Shown here one piece after another: positions 41,487 through 50,326 of a DNA stretch of 64,000 nt. Each line of letters starts with the position of its first letter. Within the stretch, counting starts at the first letter, position 1. This DNA comes from Streptomyces sp. NBC_01669. Its GTDB lineage: Bacteria; Actinomycetota; Actinomycetes; Streptomycetales; Streptomycetaceae. The DNA is taken from NCBI RefSeq assembly GCF_026339735.1, contig NZ_JAPEQG010000001.1, forward strand, positions 7,152,501 through 7,216,500, given 5' to 3'. Below the pieces are notes generated by a model, which was given only the letters and a program-made list of their open reading frames with translations, was not told where the DNA came from and searched no databases. The translations under genes and the position numbers were made by a program.

Positions 41487-44038
41487 GACGTCGCCTTCGA
41501 GGAGATTCGGACGGCGGACTTGTCGGTGAGGACCGACTCGTTGAAGGAGTACTGCAGGGCGTCCGTACCGGCCTGGTTCTCGATGCCGATCGTCGCCTTC
41601 GCTCCCGTCTCGGGGGAGGCGGTGCCGATGGACTGGTACTGCAGGGTGATCGCACCGGTCGCCTCGTCGAAGAGAGCCTCGAAGGTGACGCGCTGCGAGG
41701 TGTCGGAGGCGAACGCGACGTTCTCCCAGACGATGGCGAATGTCCGCGCTCCGGCCGTACCGTTCGTCGCCGTCTTCACGCTCGCCTTGGCGTCGACCGT
41801 CAAGTCGTCCCAGAAGGCGGCGACGATGCCGTTCGGCTTGGTGGCGCCGGGCAGCGCCGTGTTGGCGTAGTCGCCGAGGCGCGGTTCCAGGAAGTTGACC
41901 AGGCCGTTGGTGGTGACACTGGCGTCGGTGTACTTCACGCCGTAGAAGGTGACGGGGAAGGGCAGTGACACTGTCCTGACGTTCTCGTCACCGGACAGCG
42001 CGACCTTGGTCCTGCCGCTGACCCAGTTGTACGTCGCAGGGGCGCAGCTGTTGCCCGCCGCGTCCGTACGGTTCGGCAGTGCGGCCTGCACCGTCTCGTC
42101 GCCGTCCACGGCGACCGTCGTCGTCAGGACGCCGTTGCAGAGCACCGGAGCGGCGGGCGTGGCGGTCAGGGAGAACGAGCCCTCGGCGACCGACGGGAAG
42201 CGGAAGGCACCGTTCGAGTCACTGGTGACGGCTGCGAGCGGCGCGTCAGTGATCCGTACCGTGGCCCCCTTCAGCGGCTTGCCGGTGACATCCAGCACCG
42301 TGCCGGAGACGGCATGCGCCGGTACGGCGTCCAGCGCGAGGTTCTTGGTGACCTTCTCGCCGGTGGTGACGATGAAGCCGTCCTCGGTGGCTGACGCGTA
42401 TCCGTATCCGCTCACGGCCAGGGTGTACGTGCCCGCGGTGAGGTTCAGCTTGTACGTGCCGTCGGCCGCGGTCGTCACGGAGCGCTTGGCGGTGCCCGCC
42501 TGCGCCTTGACCGTCGCACCGGAGACCGGCTTGCCGGTGGCCCCGTCGGTGACCGTTCCGGTCACGGTGGCCGCGCTGCGCGGGGCCGCGTCGACGGAGG
42601 CGAGGATGTCGAGCTTGCCCTCCCCCCAGACGTTGTTCATGTCCGCCGTGCCACCGCAGTGCGTGTCGTCGACATCGACCGCGCCGTCGTTCAGGATCGC
42701 CCGGGTCTCGTCGATCTTCCCGATCAGCGAGGGGGCGGCGGACCACAGCAGGGCGGCCGCACCGGCGACATGGGGCGTCGCCATCGACGTACCACTGATG
42801 GCCCGGTACGTGTTCCCCGGCCAGGTGGACCGGACATTGACGCCCGGGGCGGAGATGTTGGGCTTGGCGGAGCCGTCGACGAGCGACGGGCCGAAGCCGG
42901 AGAAGTCCGCGATCCTCCCGTTCACGTCGTAGGCGCCGACGCCGTACGACGGGGCCTGCGACCCCGGGGCGTGGGCGGTCGAACAGGTCGTGCCGTCACC
43001 GTCGTTGCCCGCGGCGAACGCCTCGAAGATCCCGGCCGCGTTCCACGCCTCGACGATGTCCTGGTAGAAGGTCGTGTCACCGCCGCCCCAGGAGTTGTTG
43101 ACGATGTCCGGTGCCATTTCGGGCTTCGGGTTCTGCCCGTTGTGATCGGTCGGCGCCAGGATCCACTGACCGGCGGCGAGCAGCGAGGAGTCCGAACAGC
43201 TTCTGGACTCACAGCCCTTGGCAGCGATCCACTTGGCACCGGGCGCGACGCCGACCCCACCCGCGCCGACCATCGTGCCCATGGTGTGGGTGCCGTGGCC
43301 GTTGTTGTCGCAGGGGATACCGCCGGCGCACTGGCCGGTCGGGTCGTACCAGTTGTAGTCGTGGCTGAACGTGCCGTCGCCCAGATTGCCCCGGTAGTTG
43401 CCGACCAGGGCCGGGTGGTCGAACTGGACACCCGAGTCGACGTTGGCGATGACGATGCCCTCGCCACGGTCGTCGTACTGGGACCAGACCTGGTCCGCCT
43501 TGATGTCCTTGACGCCCCATTCGGCGGCGGCGGGGTCCGTGTCGGCCGCGGCGTCCGTCACCGGGTTCTGCTCGATCGTGTCGAGGTGGTAGGTGCGCTC
43601 CTTGCGGATGCTCTTCACATCGGAGCGCTCGGCCAGCGCCGTGACGAGCTTCTCGTCGCCGGTCACCTTGAGCGCGTTGGCGATCCAGTACGACTGGTAC
43701 CCGACCCGCCTCTTGTCGAGGAACGCCTGCAGGGGTGCCTGGCTGGAGGCCGCCTTCTCGCGCAGCGCGGTGAAGGCGGACCTGGCCTTGTCCGCGTGGG
43801 TGCGCCTGCTCTCGGCGGCCGACAGGTCGGCCCGGGGCTTCAGCACGACGAAGAAGGTCGACTCCTTGCCGTGCTCGACGGTGCCGAGGACGGCGGACTC
43901 GACCTTCGCGGTGACGGGACTCGGGTCCGTGGCGGGTTGCGCGAACGCGGGAGCGGGGCCGGTCAGTACGGCCGCGGCCGTCATCGCGGCCGCAGCCCAC
44001 GCGGCGGTTCTGCGCCGCGGGGATCGGGGCAGATGCAT
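41483..44038 (-). CDS. Secreted subtilisin-like (S8) serine protease
   Basis: The 851-residue protein has a signal peptide (1 to about 34), an I9-type propeptide (about 45-150) and an S8 catalytic domain with Asp201 (DSGV), His248 (NGHGTH) and Ser418 (GTSMATPH). Two carboxypeptidase-regulatory-like beta-sandwich repeats (about 490-640) and a final beta-rich domain (about 680-851) follow. It should mature by removing its propeptide and cut proteins outside the cell. ATG 44036-44038 follows GGAGGAG. Its 3' end overlaps the propeller gene. It is divergent from the aldehyde dehydrogenase gene across 248 bp. Confidence 0.93.
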   Translation of the reverse strand: MHLPRSPRRRTAAWAAAAMTAAAVLTGPAPAFAQPATDPSPVTAKVESAVLGTVEHGKESTFFVVLKPRADLSAAESRRTHADKARSAFTALREKAASSQAPLQAFLDKRRVGYQSYWIANALKVTGDEKLVTALAERSDVKSIRKERTYHLDTIEQNPVTDAAADTDPAAAEWGVKDIKADQVWSQYDDRGEGIVIANVDSGVQFDHPALVGNYRGNLGDGTFSHDYNWYDPTGQCAGGIPCDNNGHGTHTMGTMVGAGGVGVAPGAKWIAAKGCESRSCSDSSLLAAGQWILAPTDHNGQNPKPEMAPDIVNNSWGGGDTTFYQDIVEAWNAAGIFEAFAAGNDGDGTTCSTAHAPGSQAPSYGVGAYDVNGRIADFSGFGPSLVDGSAKPNISAPGVNVRSTWPGNTYRAISGTSMATPHVAGAAALLWSAAPSLIGKIDETRAILNDGAVDVDDTHCGGTADMNNVWGEGKLDILASVDAAPRSAATVTGTVTDGATGKPVSGATVKAQAGTAKRSVTTAADGTYKLNLTAGTYTLAVSGYGYASATEDGFIVTTGEKVTKNLALDAVPAHAVSGTVLDVTGKPLKGATVRITDAPLAAVTSDSNGAFRFPSVAEGSFSLTATPAAPVLCNGVLTTTVAVDGDETVQAALPNRTDAAGNSCAPATYNWVSGRTKVALSGDENVRTVSLPFPVTFYGVKYTDASVTTNGLVNFLEPRLGDYANTALPGATKPNGIVAAFWDDLTVDAKASVKTATNGTAGARTFAIVWENVAFASDTSQRVTFEALFDEATGAITLQYQSIGTASPETGAKATIGIENQAGTDALQYSFNESVLTDKSAVRISSKATS

Positions 44039-44221
44039 CGGAGTGCTCCTCCATGGCTGGTACGGGGGAGCCCGCCGCGCCCCTGCTGTCAGGGGGAAGC
44101 ACGGGAGGGGCGGGCTGATCCGGGACGCTAGGAGGAGGCCGTTACTGACGAATTACTGAACCGTGTGACGAACCCCGGGTGAATTGCCGGGCCGCACGTG
44201 ACGGGCGTCTCTGGCGCCAAA

Positions 44222-44240
44222 AAACTAACGCCGCTAGTTT
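44222..44240. promoter_or_regulatory. Palindromic operator before the aldehyde dehydrogenase gene
   Basis: AAACTA (44222-44227) and TAGTTT (44235-44240) are exact complements with a 7-nt centre. TetR-type dyads have this form. It lies 47 bp before the start codon at 44287 and may also serve the divergent protease promoter. Confidence 0.5.
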
Positions 44241-44286
44241 GGGGTGCGGGCGACATCGCCCGTACGCCTGCCCGGGAGGAAATGCC

Positions 44287-45681
44287 ATGAAGGCCCACGA
44301 CGGTATGTACATCGGCGGGGAGTGGCGCCCCGCAGCGGGCGCGGACACGATCGCGGTCGTGAACCCGGCGGACGAGCAGGTCATCGCCCATGTCCCGGCG
44401 GGCACGGCCGAGGACGTCGACGCCGCGGTACGGGCCGCCCGCGCCGCGTTCCCCGGCTGGGCCGCCACCCCGCCGGCCGAGCGTGCCACGCGGATCGCCG
44501 CCCTGCGCGACGTCCTGGTGGCCCGTCAGGACGAGATCGCGGCCACGGTCACCGCGGAACTGGGCGCGCCCCTCCAGCTGTCGCAGATGGTGCACGCGGG
44601 CGTGCCGATCCTGGTCGCCGGGTCCTACGCCGAACTGGCCGCCTCGTACGCCTTCGAGGAGCAGCACGGAAACTCCACCGTGCTGCTGGAGCCCATCGGC
44701 GTCGTCGGGGCGATCACCCCGTGGAACTACCCGCTGCACCAGATCGTCGCCAAGGTGGCTCCCGCACTCGCCGCAGGCTGCACGATCGTCCTCAAGCCCG
44801 CCGAGGACACCCCGCTGACCGCGCAGCTCTTCGCCGAGGCCACCGAAGAGGCCGGCCTGCCCGCCGGTGTCTTCAACCTGGTCACCGGTCTCGGCCCGGT
44901 CGCCGGACAGGCCCTTGCCGCGCACGAGGACGTCGACCTGGTCTCCTTCACCGGCTCCACCGCCGTCGGGAAGCAGATCGGCGCCACCGCGGGCGGCGCG
45001 GTCAAGCGGGTCGCACTGGAGCTCGGTGGCAAGTCGGCCAATGTCATCCTGCCCTCCGCCGATCTTGCCAAGGCCGTCAACGTCGGCGTCGCCAACGTGA
45101 TGTCCAACTCCGGCCAGACGTGCAGCGCCTGGACCCGGATGCTCGTCGACGGCGAGCGGTACGAGGAGGCCGTCGCCCTCGCCTCCGCGGCTGTCGCCAA
45201 GTACGTGCCGGGGGAGCGGGTCGGTCCCGTCGTCAACGCGAAGCAGCAGGCCCGGGTACGCGGTTACATCGAGAAGGGCATCGAGGAGGGCGCCCGCGTC
45301 GTCGCCGGCGGCCCAAAGGCGCCGCTCGCGACGGGGTACTACGTCAGTCCCACCGTGTTCGCCGATGTCACCCCGGAGATGACCATCGCCCAGGAGGAGA
45401 TCTTCGGCCCGGTCATCTCGATCCTGAAGTACGAGGACGAGGACGACGCCCTCCGGATCGCCAACGGCACGGTGTACGGGCTCGCCGGCGCCGTCTGGGC
45501 CGCCGACGACGAGGAGGCCGTCGCCTTCGCCCGCCGGATGGACACCGGGCAGGTCGACATCAACGGCGGCCGGTTCAACCCGCTCGCGCCGTTCGGCGGC
45601 TACAAGCAGTCAGGCGTCGGCCGTGAGCTCGGTTCGCACGGCCTCGGCGAGTACCTCCAGACCAAGTCCCTCCAGTTCTGA
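44287..45681 (+). CDS. NAD(P)-dependent aldehyde dehydrogenase
   Basis: The 464-residue enzyme oxidises an aldehyde to a carboxylic acid. ALDH motifs are present: GAITPWNYPLHQI, SFTGSTAVGKQI, the general base in ALELGGKSAN, the nucleophilic Cys in SNSGQTCSAW and EEIFGPVISIL. ATG 44287 has an ideal GGGAGGA ribosome site. The adjoining alcohol dehydrogenase 41 bp downstream makes a two-step alcohol-to-acid pathway likely. A TetR-type dyad in the promoter suggests substrate induction. The substrate is not evident. Confidence 0.94.
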   Translation: MKAHDGMYIGGEWRPAAGADTIAVVNPADEQVIAHVPAGTAEDVDAAVRAARAAFPGWAATPPAERATRIAALRDVLVARQDEIAATVTAELGAPLQLSQMVHAGVPILVAGSYAELAASYAFEEQHGNSTVLLEPIGVVGAITPWNYPLHQIVAKVAPALAAGCTIVLKPAEDTPLTAQLFAEATEEAGLPAGVFNLVTGLGPVAGQALAAHEDVDLVSFTGSTAVGKQIGATAGGAVKRVALELGGKSANVILPSADLAKAVNVGVANVMSNSGQTCSAWTRMLVDGERYEEAVALASAAVAKYVPGERVGPVVNAKQQARVRGYIEKGIEEGARVVAGGPKAPLATGYYVSPTVFADVTPEMTIAQEEIFGPVISILKYEDEDDALRIANGTVYGLAGAVWAADDEEAVAFARRMDTGQVDINGGRFNPLAPFGGYKQSGVGRELGSHGLGEYLQTKSLQF

Positions 45682-45722
45682 ACAACCCTCCGATGCACCC
45701 CCGATCAGCAAGGAGCCGGTCC

Positions 45723-46802
45723 GTGGTCCGCGCCGCCGTACTGCCCGCCGTCGGAGCCCCCCTGGAGGTCACCGACATCGAACTTCCGGAGCCCGGCCCC
45801 GGTCAGGTGAGGATCCGTCTCGCCGCGGCCGGGGTCTGCCACTCCGATCTGTCCCTCTCCAACGGCACCATGCGGGTGCCCGTCCCCGCCGTCCTCGGCC
45901 ATGAGGGAGCGGGCACCGTCCTCTCCGTCGGCGAGGGCGTCACGCATGTCGCGCCCGGCGACGGGGTCGTGCTCAACTGGGCGCCGTCCTGCGGCAGGTG
46001 CCACCACTGCGCAATCGGTGAGGTCTGGCTCTGCGCCAACGCCCTGACGGGTGTGGGCAACATCCACGCCCGTACCGCCGACGGCACCGAACTCCACCCC
46101 GGCCTGAACGTCGCGGCGTTCGCCCAGGAGACGGTCGTCGCCGCGAACTGTGTGCTTCCCGCCCCGGACGGCATCCCGCTGACCGACGCCGCCCTGCTCG
46201 GCTGCGCGGTCCTCACCGGATACGGCGCCGTCCACCACTGCGCCCGGGTCCGGGCCGGCGAGACGGTCGTCGTGTTCGGCATCGGCGGCGTCGGTCTCGC
46301 CGTGCTCCAGTCCGCCCGGATCGCGGGAGCCTCGAAGATCATCGCCGTGGATGTCTCCCCGGAGAAGGAGGATCTCGCCCGCGCGGCGGGCGCCACCGAC
46401 TACGTCATCGCCTCCGACACCACACCGCGCGAGATCCGTAAGCTCACCGGCGGACAGGGAGCGGACGTCGCCGTCGAGTGCGTCGGCCGGCCCGCCACCA
46501 TCCGCGGCGCCTGGGACTCCACCCGCCGCGGCGGCCGCACCACGGTCGTCGGCATCGGCGGCAAGGACCAGCAGGTGACCTTCAACGCGCTGGAGATCTT
46601 CCACTGGGGGCGTTCCCTGACGGGCTGCGTGTACGGGAACAGCGACCCGGCCCGCGACCTGCCGGTCCTTGCCGAGCACATCCGGGCGGGCAGGTTCGAC
46701 CTCTCCATGATGGTCACCGAACGGATCGCGCTGGACGGCATCCCGGCAGCCTTCGACAACATGATCGCGGGCAAGGGCGGCCGCGCGCTCGTGGTGTTCT
46801 GA
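45723..46802 (+). CDS. Zinc-dependent alcohol dehydrogenase (MDR family)
   Basis: The 359-residue protein belongs to the medium-chain dehydrogenase/reductase family. It has the catalytic zinc Cys in GVCHSDLSL, the GHEGAGTV glycine motif and the structural-zinc cysteines C-x2-C-x2-C-x7-C (CGRCHHCAIGEVWLC). The nucleotide fold is VVFGIGGVGLAVLQSAR, and the Asp after this fold (VDVSPEKE) favours NAD. GTG 45723 follows AAGGAG at 45710-45715. It follows the aldehyde dehydrogenase gene by 41 bp on the same strand, so alcohol and aldehyde would be oxidised in order. Confidence 0.92.
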   Translation: MVRAAVLPAVGAPLEVTDIELPEPGPGQVRIRLAAAGVCHSDLSLSNGTMRVPVPAVLGHEGAGTVLSVGEGVTHVAPGDGVVLNWAPSCGRCHHCAIGEVWLCANALTGVGNIHARTADGTELHPGLNVAAFAQETVVAANCVLPAPDGIPLTDAALLGCAVLTGYGAVHHCARVRAGETVVVFGIGGVGLAVLQSARIAGASKIIAVDVSPEKEDLARAAGATDYVIASDTTPREIRKLTGGQGADVAVECVGRPATIRGAWDSTRRGGRTTVVGIGGKDQQVTFNALEIFHWGRSLTGCVYGNSDPARDLPVLAEHIRAGRFDLSMMVTERIALDGIPAAFDNMIAGKGGRALVVF

Positions 46803-46836
46803 GGGCTGTCCCGTCAGGGATTACGGGACAGCCCTC
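46801..46836. terminator. Bidirectional terminator covering two stop codons
   Basis: GAGGGCTGTCCCGT (46801-46814) pairs perfectly with 46823-46836 over 14 bp. The stop codons of the converging alcohol dehydrogenase (46800-46802) and polyphosphate kinase (46835-46837) lie at its two ends. Confidence 0.8.
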
Positions 46837-47869
46837 AGGCCTGCTCCGGTGTGGGCGCGGCCTCCGACCGGCTCGTGGTGAGGAGGCGGGCTTCCATCTC
46901 GCCCTCCTCGAAGAGCCGCGAGGCCGGGCCCACGATCAGGGGGTCCGCCTCACCGACCAGGTCCGCGTTCTTGTCCGGATAGTCGAAGCGGTGCAGCACA
47001 TGCCGGATCGCCTCCAGACGGGCCCGCTTCTTGTCGTTGCTCTTCACCACGGTCCAGGGCGCGTCCGCCGTGTCCGTGTGGAACAGCATCAGTTCCTTGG
47101 CCTCCGTGTACGCGTCCCACTTGTCGAGCGAGGCGAGGTCGACCGGGCTCAGCTTCCACTGCCGCACCGGATCGATCTGGCGGATCATGAACCGGTTGCG
47201 CTGCTCATTGCGGGAGACGGAGAACCAGAACTTCACCAGGTGGATGCCGTCCCGGGCGAGCATCCGCTCGAAGCCCGGTGCCTGGTGCATGAATTCGAGG
47301 TACTCGCGGGTCGTGCAGAACCCCATGACCCGCTCCACACCCGCCCGGTTGTACCAGGACCGGTCGAAGAGCACGATCTCCCCCGCGCTCGGCAGATGCG
47401 CCGTGTACCGCTGGAAGTACCACTGGGTGCGCTCGCGCTCCGTGGGCTTCTCCAGGGCGACGACACGCGCACCACGGGGGTTGAGATGCTCGGTGAAGCG
47501 CTTGATCGTGCCTCCCTTGCCCGCCGCGTCCCGTCCCTCGAAGAGGATGACGAGCCGCTCGTCGCGGTCCTTGACCCAGTGCTGCAGCTTGAGCAGTTCG
47601 ATCTGCAGGGCGCGCTTGGTCTTCTCGTACGCCTTGCGGCCGAGCTTGTGGCTGTACGGGTAGTCCTCGCGCCAGGCGTCGCGGGCCCGGCCCTCCGGGG
47701 TCACCAGGACCGGGTCGTCGTCCCCGCTGTCGACCACGTCGAAGTCGTCGAGTTCGGCGCCGCCGTGGCGGGCCGCTCGGGCGAGGGCGGCCTGTTCCTC
47801 GTCAGCCCTGCCCGACTGCTTCTTCCGCTTCTTCCCGGGGCCGGTCGGTTTCCTGGCGCTCCGCGTCAT
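46835..47869 (-). CDS. ppk2: Polyphosphate kinase 2 (PPK2)
   Basis: The 344-residue protein uses polyphosphate to phosphorylate nucleoside phosphates (or the reverse), in the cytoplasm. Walker A is FEGRDAAGKGGTIKRF and the lid/catalytic segment is DRSWYNRAGVERVMGF, both diagnostic of PPK2. The N-terminal 80 residues are charged and Lys-rich. Length fits class I. ATG 47867-47869 is preceded by GGAGGG 8 nt upstream. The start lies inside the end of the EamA gene (68-bp overlap), so the two are on one message. It converges on the alcohol dehydrogenase gene through a shared terminator. Confidence 0.92.
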   Translation of the reverse strand: MTRSARKPTGPGKKRKKQSGRADEEQAALARAARHGGAELDDFDVVDSGDDDPVLVTPEGRARDAWREDYPYSHKLGRKAYEKTKRALQIELLKLQHWVKDRDERLVILFEGRDAAGKGGTIKRFTEHLNPRGARVVALEKPTERERTQWYFQRYTAHLPSAGEIVLFDRSWYNRAGVERVMGFCTTREYLEFMHQAPGFERMLARDGIHLVKFWFSVSRNEQRNRFMIRQIDPVRQWKLSPVDLASLDKWDAYTEAKELMLFHTDTADAPWTVVKSNDKKRARLEAIRHVLHRFDYPDKNADLVGEADPLIVGPASRLFEEGEMEARLLTTSRSEAAPTPEQA

Positions 47870-48827
47870 CTCGGGGTCCCTCCACCGGCTGCGCCGGACT
47901 GTTCCGCGTCCGTCCAGTCTGCGGACGCATGCGGGAGACCGCCACCCCGGCAAGACAGAGCAGGCCGCCGCCGACGGTGAGCAGCACGGGCACCTCGTCC
48001 AGCAGCAGCCATGACATCAGCACCACCAGTGCGGGCACCGCATAGGTGGTGGCGCCCATCTTTCCGGCGGTGGTGCGCGCGAGGGCGTAGGCCCAGGTGG
48101 TGAAGGCGAGGGCGGTCGGGAAGATGCCCAGGTAGACCATGTTCAGGGTCGCGGAGAGCGGGGCGTCGGCCGCCTCGGAGATCAGCACACCGGAGAACGG
48201 CAGGCAGGCGACCGTACCGATCAGACAGCTGTACGTGGTGATCTGCAGGGCCGAGCCGTGCCGCAGCGCGGGCTTCTGGGTGACCACCCCGGCCGCGTAC
48301 GCCACCGCCGCGAGCAGGCAGAGCGCCACTCCGAGCACCGACGAACCCCCGTGCCCCGACATGGAGAGACCGACCACGACGGCGCCCGCGAACGACACGG
48401 CCATGCCCATCACCAGCATGCGCGGCAGCCCCTCGCCGAGCAGCCGGGCGCCGAGCAGCGCGATCAGGATCGGGCCGATGTTCACGACCATGGCGGCCGT
48501 GCCCGCGTCGACCTGCTGCTCGCCCCAGTTGAGCACCACCATGTAGAGCCCGAACCAGAGCAGTCCGGACGCGAGGATCCCCGGCCAGGCACCCCTGGAC
48601 GGCAGCCCCTCGCGGCGAACGAGAAGGATCGCGCCGAGCGTCAGCGAGCCCGCGAGCAGCCGGCCGAGGGCGAGCGCCCCGGGGGAGTACGCGTCGCCCG
48701 CGCTGCGGATGGAGACAAAGGCGGAGGCCCACAGGACCACGCTCGTGCACGCTGCGGCAATCGCCCGCCAGTCACGGCTTGCGGGCATGGTGGCCGTCGC
48801 CGAGGAGGCCTGTATGGGTGTTGTCAT
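47802..48827 (-). CDS. EamA/DMT family transporter
   Basis: The 341-residue membrane protein has ten predicted helices in two EamA repeats. It fits the drug/metabolite exporter superfamily, which often carries amino acids or nucleotide sugars outward. Motifs include SFAGAVVVGLSMSGHG and a second-repeat YLGIFPTALAFTTWAYAL. The C-terminal 40 residues are highly charged (about 305-341) and overlap the PPK2 gene by 68 bp. ATG 48825-48827 stands 7 nt after TACAGT on the minus strand, a leaderless promoter. It lies 33 bp downstream of the ArsR gene, so it may also be transcribed with it. Confidence 0.9.
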   Translation of the reverse strand: MTTPIQASSATATMPASRDWRAIAAACTSVVLWASAFVSIRSAGDAYSPGALALGRLLAGSLTLGAILLVRREGLPSRGAWPGILASGLLWFGLYMVVLNWGEQQVDAGTAAMVVNIGPILIALLGARLLGEGLPRMLVMGMAVSFAGAVVVGLSMSGHGGSSVLGVALCLLAAVAYAAGVVTQKPALRHGSALQITTYSCLIGTVACLPFSGVLISEAADAPLSATLNMVYLGIFPTALAFTTWAYALARTTAGKMGATTYAVPALVVLMSWLLLDEVPVLLTVGGGLLCLAGVAVSRMRPQTGRTRNSPAQPVEGPRDDAERQETDRPREEAEEAVGQG

Positions 48828-48860
48828 GGGTCCGACTGTAAGCGGGGAACGGTTCGGTCC

Positions 48861-49571
48861 TCACCGAATTGTTTCCGGCTCGATCCCGAGGAGCTCGTGC
48901 AGCGCCCGCTCCCCGTCCGCGGTCGCCTTCACGGCCCGCCCGGAGCCGATCCGTACGCACCACCCGGTGTCCAGGGCGTGCCTGCACAGCGCGGCGCCCG
49001 CCGTTCCCGCCAGGTGCGGCCGGCGCTCCGTCCAGTCCAGGCAGCCGCGTGCGAGGGGGCGCCTGGTCCCGCGGTCCAGCCGGATGCCCAGCTCCCCGAA
49101 CCAGCCCAGGCCCGCGTCGGTGAGCGCGAAGCCGGTGTCCTGCCGCAGCAGTCCCCGTACGGTCATGGCGTCCGCGATGGCGATGCCGATCCGGCCCGCG
49201 AGATGGTCGTAGCAGGTGCGTCCGCGGGCCAGCGCGCTGCTGGTGCTCGCCGCCCGCAGGGTTCGCGGCCGTTCCCCGTCGCCGGGTGCGGCCTGGGCGG
49301 CGAGGTCCTCGACGAGGTGGGCGGTCCGTTCGTCGGCGAGCCGCAGATAGCGGTGGCGGCCCTGCCGCTCCTCGGTCAGCAGGCCGCCCGCGACGAGCTT
49401 CCCCAGGTGCTCGCTGGCGGTCGACGGCGCGACCGACGCGTACCGCGCCAGTTCACCCGCGGTCCAGGCGCGCCCGTCGAGCAGGGCCAGACAGAACGAG
49501 GCGCGGGTCTCGTCGGCGAGGAGCGCGGCCAGGGCGGCGAGGCGGGGCGCGGCCGGGTCGTGGGGTGCCAT
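48861..49571 (-). CDS. ArsR-type winged-helix regulator
   Basis: The 236-residue protein starts with an ArsR/HTH_20 winged helix (RYASVAPSTASEHLGKLVAG and LLTEERQGRHRYLRL) and continues with a 130-residue C-terminal part. No Cys pair of a metal sensor is obvious, so the ligand is not necessarily a metal. ATG 49569-49571 lies 14 bp after the TetR gene end on the same strand, and the transporter follows by 33 bp. A TetR-ArsR-EamA-PPK2 string therefore runs on the minus strand, but regulator and target assignments are unproven. Confidence 0.82.
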   Translation of the reverse strand: MAPHDPAAPRLAALAALLADETRASFCLALLDGRAWTAGELARYASVAPSTASEHLGKLVAGGLLTEERQGRHRYLRLADERTAHLVEDLAAQAAPGDGERPRTLRAASTSSALARGRTCYDHLAGRIGIAIADAMTVRGLLRQDTGFALTDAGLGWFGELGIRLDRGTRRPLARGCLDWTERRPHLAGTAGAALCRHALDTGWCVRIGSGRAVKATADGERALHELLGIEPETIR

Positions 49572-49585
49572 GCACCCAGCATGCG

Positions 49586-50260
49586 TCAGGAACGCTTCGG
49601 CGAGGGCCGAACCGTGGCCGCGGGCGTCCGCTGCTCGTACTGCAGGGCGAGACCGTCGAGGATCGCCCGCAGTCCGGTCTCGAACGCGCCCTCGTCGACC
49701 TTCTGGCGGCGGTCGGCCAGCAGATGGGCCTGGCCGAGGTGCGGGTAGTCGGCGGGGTCGTACGCCGTCTCGTCGTCCACGAAGCCGCGTGCGAATGAGC
49801 CCAGTGCCGAGCCCGTGACGAAGTACCGCATCAGTGCGCCGATGTACGTGGCCTGGGCGGGCGGCCAACCCGCTCGGACCATGCCGCCGAAGGCCGCGTC
49901 GGCGACCCGCAGCCCGGCCGGACGGCGGCCGGGGCCCTGGGCCAGCACCGGGACGATGTGCGGGTGCGCGGCGAGCGCCGCGCGATAGGAGACCGCCCAG
50001 TCGTGCAGGGCGGCGCGCCAGTCGCGACCGTCGTCCTCGTCGAACATCGACAGGTCGACCTGCGCGGAGACGGAGTCCGCGACCGCGTCCAGGATCTCGT
50101 CCTTGTTGCGGAAGTGGTTGTAGAGCGAGGGCCCGCTGACCCCGAGTTCGGCCGCGAGCCGACGGGTGGAGACGGCTTCGAGCCCCTCGGAGTCCACCAG
50201 GGCGCTCGCCGCCTCGACGATGCGGTCTCTGCTGAGGAGGGGCTTGCGCGGTCGGGCCAT
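49586..50260 (-). CDS. TetR family regulator
   Basis: The 224-residue protein has a TetR DNA-binding region (STRRLAAELGVSGPSLYNHF, about 32-51) and a C-terminal domain of the TetR_C_1 type. ATG 50258-50260 is chosen because TACTAT lies exactly 7 nt upstream on the minus strand. An upstream ATG three codons earlier is the alternative. It is divergent from acyl-CoA dehydrogenase at 50327, and a TARCA-N-TGYTA dyad lies in the 66-bp gap. It most likely represses both genes and senses an acyl-CoA or a related acid. Confidence 0.88.
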   Translation of the reverse strand: MARPRKPLLSRDRIVEAASALVDSEGLEAVSTRRLAAELGVSGPSLYNHFRNKDEILDAVADSVSAQVDLSMFDEDDGRDWRAALHDWAVSYRAALAAHPHIVPVLAQGPGRRPAGLRVADAAFGGMVRAGWPPAQATYIGALMRYFVTGSALGSFARGFVDDETAYDPADYPHLGQAHLLADRRQKVDEGAFETGLRAILDGLALQYEQRTPAATVRPSPKRS

Positions 50261-50290
50261 GCGGCACATAGTAGGGCCTGCGAACGAAAA

Positions 50291-50305
50291 ACTAGCAGTG
50301 TTAAT
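50291..50305. promoter_or_regulatory. Operator between TetR and acyl-CoA dehydrogenase genes
   Basis: TAGCA (50293-50297) and TGTTA (50299-50303) form an imperfect dyad around G50298. It lies 33-66 bp from both divergent start codons. Confidence 0.5.
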
Positions 50306-50326
50306 TAAAAGTGGGAGTACCGAAGG

